A DNA stretch of 64,000 nucleotides from Clostridium sp. DSM 17811 (lineage in GTDB: Bacteria; Bacillota; Clostridia; Clostridiales; Clostridiaceae). The DNA is taken from NCBI RefSeq assembly GCF_018861905.1, contig NZ_JAHLDU010000002.1, positions 372,001 to 436,000 of the forward strand, written 5' to 3'. Made by a program: the position numbers and the translations under genes. Under the pieces are notes generated by a model, which saw nothing but the letters and a program-made list of their open reading frames with translations, was not told where the DNA came from and did not search any database. Below, piece by piece: positions 58,954 to 64,000 of this stretch. The number at the start of each line of letters is the position of its first letter. Positions within the stretch are counted from its first letter, which is position 1.

Positions 58954-60190
58954 CGGCTTTCTTTCACAAGAAGAAATCGACGCTCTCTTAAATGGAGACG
59001 GTGCGGATTCAACTCCAACTACAGACTCTGCAAAAGAAGACACTGCAAAAGGAGCGAACTCAGCTGAGGGAGTAGATACTGAGGACATAAGTGCAGAACA
59101 GGATATAAAGACTGAATCTATAGAACCATTTGAATTAACAGATAGCGAGAAAGATTTGTTAGGTGAAGTTGGAAACATTTCTATGGGCTCGGCATCAACA
59201 GCACTTTCAACTATTGTAGGGCAACCAGTTAATATTGCAACTCCAGTAGTTACGGTAAGTACACTTAAAGAACTAAGAGGTACATTTGAGATTCCCAATA
59301 TTGCTTTAGACGTTAAATTTACAAGCGGTATTGCGGGTGGGAACCTTTTAGTAATTAAGAATACTGACGCAGCGGTTATAGCTAGTCTAATGATGGGTGG
59401 AGATGGCAACATAGAAGGTAAACCAGAGCTATCAGAAATTGAACTTAGCGCTGTATCTGAAGCTATGAATCAGATGATTGGATCTGCTGCAACATCTATG
59501 GCAACAATGTTTGCAAGAGAAGTTAATATTTCACCCCCACAATCTAAGATATGGGATGAGGGTACTTCACCCCTAAATGATGATATAGGTGAAAATGAAC
59601 AGGTCGTTCAAGTAGCTTTTAAAATGACTATAGGTACATTAGTTGATAGTGTTATAATGCAAGTGCTTCCTATAGAAACTGCGAAAAAAATAGTATCTAT
59701 TATGATGGGTACTGAAGCTGTTGAGGAAGCTGAGAAAGTAGCTGAACCTCAAATTGAAACAAAAACACCAGAATCACGTGCAGAGGCACCACAATATGAA
59801 CAAAAGAGTGCACAAGAAGCTCCACAACAAGAATATTATGCGAAACCAATTGAAAGACAAGAGCCACAAGTAGAGGTTCGCAAAGCAGCTTTTCAGCCTC
59901 TAAAAAAAGCACCACTTTATAATAGTCCTAGAAACATTGATTTAATACTAGATGTTCAACTAGAAATTTCTGTAGTGCTTGGTAAAACTAAAAAGAATAT
60001 AAGAGATATTTTAAATCTTGGTACTGGATCTTTAATTGAGCTTGATAAATTGGCGGAAGAGCCAGTAGATATATTAGTAAATGGCAAAAAAGTAGCATAC
60101 GGCGAAGTTGTAGTAGTAGACGAGAATTTTGGAGTTAGAATTACTAGTATAATTAGTGGAGAAGAAAGAGTTAAAACTCTAACAGAATAG
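58946..60190 (+). CDS. fliY: Flagellar switch protein FliY (CheC-FliN fusion)
   Basis: The ATG at 58946 (414 residues) is chosen because MSNGFLSQEEIDALLNGD is the normal FliY/FliM-type N-terminus; an in-frame ATG lies 12 bases earlier. The middle part is a CheC-like phosphatase domain (LLGEVGNISMGSASTAL, then VSEAMNQMIGSAATSMA), followed by a Gln/Pro/Glu-rich linker (about 255-320) and the C-terminal FliN/SpoA domain (IDLILDVQLEISVVLG). It completes the C ring and dephosphorylates CheY-P. It ends the first motility transcript. Confidence 0.95.
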   Translation: MSNGFLSQEEIDALLNGDGADSTPTTDSAKEDTAKGANSAEGVDTEDISAEQDIKTESIEPFELTDSEKDLLGEVGNISMGSASTALSTIVGQPVNIATPVVTVSTLKELRGTFEIPNIALDVKFTSGIAGGNLLVIKNTDAAVIASLMMGGDGNIEGKPELSEIELSAVSEAMNQMIGSAATSMATMFAREVNISPPQSKIWDEGTSPLNDDIGENEQVVQVAFKMTIGTLVDSVIMQVLPIETAKKIVSIMMGTEAVEEAEKVAEPQIETKTPESRAEAPQYEQKSAQEAPQQEYYAKPIERQEPQVEVRKAAFQPLKKAPLYNSPRNIDLILDVQLEISVVLGKTKKNIRDILNLGTGSLIELDKLAEEPVDILVNGKKVAYGEVVVVDENFGVRITSIISGEERVKTLTE

Positions 60191-60211
60191 ATCTGAAATT
60201 ACATACTATAT

Positions 60212-60244
60212 AAAAAGGAATAAAGAAAATTTATTCCTTTTTTT
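60212..60244 (+). terminator. Strong terminator closing the fapA-fliY operon
   Basis: AAAAAGGAATAAA (60212-60224) pairs perfectly with TTTATTCCTTTTT (60230-60242), with T residues continuing. Confidence 0.9.
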
Positions 60245-60254
60245 GTTTATCGTA

Positions 60255-60281
60255 TAAACTTTAAAGAATTCTATACGATAA
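60255..60281 (+). promoter_or_regulatory. Sigma-D (sigma-28, FliA) promoter of the flgM operon
   Basis: TAAA (60255-60258), exactly 15 bases, then TACGATAA (60274-60281). The consensus for the flagellar sigma factor is TAAA-N15-GCCGATAA, so seven -10 positions after the first fit except the GC start. It lies 57 bases before the flgM start, between the fliY terminator and the late flagellar genes. Confidence 0.85.
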
Positions 60282-60337
60282 TAGAAGTAGATAAGAAAAT
60301 CGAGGCTTAAAGATATAAAAAGCTAGGAGTGAAAAAA

Positions 60338-60610
60338 ATGAAAATAGATGGAGTAAAACCAAATGTGATTAATTTTTATAAAAAAAATACAAATAAAGCA
60401 GAGGTTAAGGCTACAAAGGTGCCAAAAGATACTATTGAGTTGTCAGCAGCAGGAAAAAGTTTAAGTGCTTTAGCATTAGATGGTAAATCAGTTAATTCTA
60501 ATGAGAAAATAGTAGATATTAAAAACAAATTAAATAATGGGACCTACAACGTGGATTCAAAATTAGTAGCTAAAAAAATTATTGATAACATGAAGGGGAG
60601 AGATATTTAG
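60338..60610 (+). CDS. flgM: Anti-sigma-28 factor FlgM
   Basis: The ATG at 60338 (90 residues) follows TAGGAGTG; the GTG at 60329 overlaps that site. The C-terminal half has the family pattern TIELSAAGKSLSALA, then KIVDIKNKLNNGTYNVDSKLVAKKIIDNM, which grips the flagellar sigma factor. The N-terminus is unfolded, as usual. It is the first gene under the sigma-28 promoter, giving feedback control of late flagellar genes. Confidence 0.93.
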   Translation: MKIDGVKPNVINFYKKNTNKAEVKATKVPKDTIELSAAGKSLSALALDGKSVNSNEKIVDIKNKLNNGTYNVDSKLVAKKIIDNMKGRDI

Positions 60611-60612
60611 TT

Positions 60613-61023
60613 ATGATGCAAAAACTAAATGATGTTATGATAAACGAAACACAATCACTTGGGGTTCTTTTACTAGAACTTGAAAATCAACACAAAAATA
60701 TAGTTACTAATGACATATTTGGAATGGAAGCTTGCGTAAATAAAATTAAAGAAGCAAATAAAAACATAGCTCACATGGAAGTGCTACGAAGGAAAATTAC
60801 CGAGAATAAAGCTATGGGACCAATAATTGAAGCAGCGAAAGATCCAGAACTTGAAAAGAATTATTATAAAATTAAATTGTTATTACAAGCTGTAGTATTA
60901 CAAAAGGACACAAACGAGTTACTTATAAGACAAGGACTTAGTTTTACAAATAGAATGTTAAATGTATTAAATCCAGTACGAGAAGCAAAAACTTACAATG
61001 GATACGGTAAAGTAAAAAGATAG
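60613..61023 (+). CDS. flgN: Flagellar hook-filament junction chaperone FlgN
   Basis: A 136-residue helical protein (LNDVMINETQSLGVLLLELENQHKNIVTND) with the length and coiled-coil pattern of FlgN, the export chaperone of FlgK and FlgL. It lies two bases after flgM and 14 before flgK, the standard gene order. The ribosome binding site GGGGAGAG lies inside the end of flgM. The first of two adjacent ATGs is used. Confidence 0.88.
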   Translation: MMQKLNDVMINETQSLGVLLLELENQHKNIVTNDIFGMEACVNKIKEANKNIAHMEVLRRKITENKAMGPIIEAAKDPELEKNYYKIKLLLQAVVLQKDTNELLIRQGLSFTNRMLNVLNPVREAKTYNGYGKVKR

Positions 61024-61037
61024 TAGGAGGTGAGATT

Positions 61038-62774
61038 ATGTCAGGTTTATATTCAACGATGAACGTAGCAGTAAGAGGTATGACGGCTCAACAAGGAGCA
61101 ATAGATGTAACAACTCATAATATAGCAAATGCCAATACAGAAGGATATTCAAGGCAGAGGGCGCTTATGGAGACTACAACTCCATTTGGTATGCCATCTA
61201 TGAATAATGCTGTAGGGCCAGGTCAATTAGGTACTGGAGTACAAATTTCTTCTATATCAAGAATTAGAGATAGTTATTTAGATTACCGGGTAAGAGCGGA
61301 AAATGGTACTAAGGGTTTATATGATGGACGAGAAAAGTTTTTATTGGAAGTTCAAAGCGTTTTTAATGAACCTAGTGATACTGGTGTGTCAACTTTGCTT
61401 GGGAAGGTCTATGATTCTTGGCAAGCACTGAAATCAAGCCCAGAACTTTCAAATACAAGGACAGTAGTTGCACAGCAATCAAAAGCACTGACTGACGAAT
61501 TGAATAGTAATTATAATCAGTTAATAAGTCTAAAAGGGGACTGCCAAAAGGTTATTAAACAAGATGTAGTGGATGTAAACAGTATGCTTAATCAAATAGA
61601 TAATTTAAATCAACAAATTAAATCAGTAAAAATTGGTGGAAATGAGCCCAATGATTTAATGGATAAAAGGGATCTACTTGAAGATCAGTTAAGTACTAAA
61701 TTTGGTATTACAATTGATAAACAAACATATGGTGGAGAAGATATAAAGGCTACGGATATAGCGAATTCATCTCTTGTGAAATCTACTTCAAATGAGAATG
61801 TTAATAGATTCTCTTATGTGAGTAGTATTGTGCCAACAGGAGTTACAAAAACAGGTGAAACTGGAACTTATGATGTTACATATTATAAAAATGGGGATAT
61901 GTCAACAGATACAAACAAAGTAACTATGTCTATGGGGTTAACCAAGGATCAATATGCAAGCTTAGATCAATGTAGAGTGCTTTTGGCAGATAAAGATGGT
62001 AATGCTGTCAAAACAGATGGTACTACGAAAATTCCCGATGGTGCTGTTTATAGTGACTTGAAACTATTTACTCCAACAACCGGAGAGTTGAAAGGATATA
62101 TGTCTGTACAAGCAGATGTAGATAAGTACGTAAATCAATTAAATAGTTTAGCTAAGGGTATTGCGTTTTCGGTAAATGCTGTGCTTAGTGGTGAAGAGGA
62201 TGCTACTACATCGACCACTACGCCTAATTTTTTCGTGAATAAAGATGATGCTACAATTACTGGGGAAACAGGAATTACAGCAGGTAATATTTCAGTTAAC
62301 AAATCGATTCTTGATGATGTTATGAGTTTTAATGTGGGAAAAGATGCCGATGCAGGACCAACAGATGGTAGTAAAGCAGTAGCTATTGCACAGCTTAGAA
62401 ATGTAAAATTAGATATTCAAGGTATAGATGTGAATACTACTAGAAAGACTTTTTTAAATGGAAAATTTGCTGAAAATGCTACTTTAGGAGTTAAAACTAT
62501 TACTTCATCAGCAAATGGAATGACTACTAATTCTTACTTTACAGATGTCGTTAATACATTAGCTATACAGGCCCAGGAGGCAACAAGAATTAGTACGAAT
62601 CAAGATACACAACTCTCAAACTTAGAGGAATCAAGAAATTCCGTTTCAGGGGTATCGTTGGATGAAGAAATGTCGAATTTGATTCAATTTCAACATGCTT
62701 ATCAAGCAAATGCAAAAATCATTTCAACAGTTGATGAACTTTTAGATCTAATTATTAACGGTTTAAAAAAATAG
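61038..62774 (+). CDS. flgK: Flagellar hook-associated protein 1 FlgK
   Basis: A 578-residue secreted rod/hook-type protein. The N-terminal heptad block (YSTMNVAVRGMTAQQGAIDVTTHNIANANTEGYSRQR) and C-terminal block (SGVSLDEEMSNLIQFQHAYQANAKIISTVDELLD) are the conserved coiled-coil ends. The centre is variable and threonine-rich. It forms the first ring of the hook-filament junction. AGGAGGTGAG precedes the ATG. Confidence 0.96.
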   Translation: MSGLYSTMNVAVRGMTAQQGAIDVTTHNIANANTEGYSRQRALMETTTPFGMPSMNNAVGPGQLGTGVQISSISRIRDSYLDYRVRAENGTKGLYDGREKFLLEVQSVFNEPSDTGVSTLLGKVYDSWQALKSSPELSNTRTVVAQQSKALTDELNSNYNQLISLKGDCQKVIKQDVVDVNSMLNQIDNLNQQIKSVKIGGNEPNDLMDKRDLLEDQLSTKFGITIDKQTYGGEDIKATDIANSSLVKSTSNENVNRFSYVSSIVPTGVTKTGETGTYDVTYYKNGDMSTDTNKVTMSMGLTKDQYASLDQCRVLLADKDGNAVKTDGTTKIPDGAVYSDLKLFTPTTGELKGYMSVQADVDKYVNQLNSLAKGIAFSVNAVLSGEEDATTSTTTPNFFVNKDDATITGETGITAGNISVNKSILDDVMSFNVGKDADAGPTDGSKAVAIAQLRNVKLDIQGIDVNTTRKTFLNGKFAENATLGVKTITSSANGMTTNSYFTDVVNTLAIQAQEATRISTNQDTQLSNLEESRNSVSGVSLDEEMSNLIQFQHAYQANAKIISTVDELLDLIINGLKK

Positions 62775-62811
62775 ATAATGAATTTATATGTATTAATTAA
62801 GGGGTGAATAT

Positions 62812-63807
62812 ATGAGAATAACTAATAAAATGCTTGCAAATAACTTTTTGAGAGATAATACAACAAATTTAAAAAATTTGAGTACACTTCAAACTCAAAT
62901 GGCTACAGGTAAACTAATAAGAAAGGCTTCAGATGACCCAGCTAAAGCTTCGAAGATAATGCAAATATACTCAGATATAGATGCTAATAAACAATATAAT
63001 GATAACATCACAAATACAACAAATTGGCTTGACATGACAGACACAGCACTTGGGCAGGTAGGAAACGTAACAACTAGAATTCAAGAACTTTTAGTATCTT
63101 CTGGAAATGCTGGGTATGGACCAGATGAAAAAGCAGCAATTAAAGATGAAATAAATCAAAAAGTTGGAGAGCTGTCTCAAATTCTTAACACAACATTTGA
63201 TGGTAAATATATATTTGGTGGTACAAAAGGAACAAGTAAACCAATGGATGTGAAGACAATATCAGCTACTACTGGAAATACTCCAAATACTCAATTAATG
63301 TATTCAAAAGCGGATGGTACAGAATTAAATCTTCCGGGCACAACAGATAATACCGATACTGATACAAAAGAATATAACCAAATAAATTCTAAAATTCTAG
63401 TTGAAGTGTCTCAGGGTGTAACTATGGATTACAATGTAACAGCAACAGACGTTGTAAACTATGGAACTGGGGATAACAATCTTATGAAATTATTGGGGAA
63501 TATTACGAGCGATCTTGACTCTAATAATACAACTGCTTTGATATCTACTGATTTGACTGGCATCCAAGCTGTTATGACCAATGTATTAAAACTTCGTTCA
63601 GAGGTTGGTGCTAAGCAAAATAGAATGGATAGTGCTTTAGCTAGAAATGAAGACCAAAATACTAATATGACAGAAGTTCTGTCCAGTACAGAGGATATAG
63701 ATATTACACAAAAAGCTATGGAATATGCTACTATGCAAACTGTGTATACAGCATCTCTCCAAACCAGTGCTAAAGTAATTCAGCCTTCATTACTTGACTA
63801 TCTATAA
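62812..63807 (+). CDS. flgL: Flagellar hook-associated protein 3 FlgL
   Basis: A 331-residue flagellin-like junction protein. RITNKMLANNFLRDNTTNLKNLSTLQTQMATGK and RKASDDPAKASKIMQI at the N-terminus, with QKAMEYATMQTVYTASLQTSAKVIQPSLLDYL at the C-terminus. It links FlgK to the filament. It starts 37 bases after flgK (AAGGGGTG). Confidence 0.95.
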   Translation: MRITNKMLANNFLRDNTTNLKNLSTLQTQMATGKLIRKASDDPAKASKIMQIYSDIDANKQYNDNITNTTNWLDMTDTALGQVGNVTTRIQELLVSSGNAGYGPDEKAAIKDEINQKVGELSQILNTTFDGKYIFGGTKGTSKPMDVKTISATTGNTPNTQLMYSKADGTELNLPGTTDNTDTDTKEYNQINSKILVEVSQGVTMDYNVTATDVVNYGTGDNNLMKLLGNITSDLDSNNTTALISTDLTGIQAVMTNVLKLRSEVGAKQNRMDSALARNEDQNTNMTEVLSSTEDIDITQKAMEYATMQTVYTASLQTSAKVIQPSLLDYL

Positions 63808-63881
63808 TAGAGATATCTTAATGAACAAATCTGACAATTGAGAGTTGATTAAAATGATTTTGCTAAAGGAGTGAGTCTAAT

Positions 63882-64000
63882 ATGGAGCTAATCACTAAGT
63901 ATCATGGCGTTCGCGAATATGAAGCTGAAGATGTTATAATGTTTAAAAAAGGTCTGCCGGGATTTGAAAACTTAAAAAAATTTATAATTTTACCAATAGA
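63882..64000 (+). CDS. fliW: Flagellar assembly factor FliW (3' end outside window)
   Basis: The ATG at 63882 follows AAAGGAGTGAG. The first 39 residues ([21 protein letters not shown], with a [14 protein letters not shown] segment) are the highly conserved FliW start. FliW binds flagellin and CsrA and balances flagellin synthesis; csrA usually follows. It continues past the window edge. Confidence 0.93.
   Translation, partial: MELITKYHGVREYEAEDVIMFKKGLPGFENLKKFIILPI

Overview
The window is low-GC DNA from an endospore-forming, flagellated anaerobe, almost certainly Clostridium sensu stricto. The evidence is very AT-rich intergenic DNA with strong AGGAGG-type ribosome binding sites, four alpha/beta-type small acid-soluble spore protein genes, a single-chain 1170-residue pyruvate:ferredoxin oxidoreductase, flavodoxin, and a Gram-positive chemotaxis/flagellar operon with cheC, cheD and fliY. 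The species cannot be told from the sequence alone.

Region A (1-31.3 kb) is accessory. It opens with the end of a HEAT-repeat (DNA alkylation repair-like) gene and a two-gene heterodimeric ABC exporter on the minus strand. About 27 kb of small, mostly plus-strand, mostly single-gene units follows, each with its own ribosome binding site: nine GNAT-type genes or domains, four SAM methyltransferases, Nudix, dCTP deaminase-like, HD phosphohydrolase, ASCH, two carboxymuconolactone decarboxylase-like proteins, an alpha/beta hydrolase, a GT1-like glycosyltransferase, a GyrI-like binding protein, an MccF/LdcA-type S66 peptidase, a class C beta-lactamase-fold hydrolase, a DMT exporter, an SdpR/SdpI-type pair, a homocysteine S-methyltransferase, a HAD-GNAT fusion and a third ABC exporter. 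Decayed gene pieces lie between them: C-terminal stubs of metallo-beta-lactamase, GNAT, HAD and possibly DJ-1/PfpI genes, and a GNAT gene stopped by one nonsense codon. This is a turnover zone rich in families that can modify, hydrolyse or export small toxic molecules.

Region B (31.4-49.5 kb) is mainly core: a type IIA topoisomerase pair (parE-parC like), gtrA, an M16 peptidase coupled to recJ, four tandem SASP genes on the minus strand, murG, flavodoxin with a candidate Fur/PerR-type operator, pyruvate:ferredoxin oxidoreductase, a DUF1292 protein with a Cys/His-rich tail, a HAD phosphatase and a class IV aminotransferase. Terminator hairpins separate most units. Two kinds of short tandem mini-hairpin repeat sit in intergenic gaps here.

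Region C (49.5-64 kb) is the motility block: fapA-cheW-cheD-cheB-cheR-cheA-cheC-cheY-cheW-fliM-fliY, closed by a strong terminator at 60.2 kb. A near-consensus sigma-D (sigma-28) promoter then drives flgM-flgN-flgK-flgL-fliW; fliW runs off the window. Early genes build the switch and chemotaxis core. The late genes are placed under the flagellar sigma factor and include its anti-sigma factor FlgM.

No rRNA, tRNA, CRISPR array, complete insertion sequence or prophage was seen. The most unusual items are the accessory array with its gene fossils, the HAD-GNAT fusion, the covarying mini-hairpin repeats and the metal-binding-tail DUF1292 protein.
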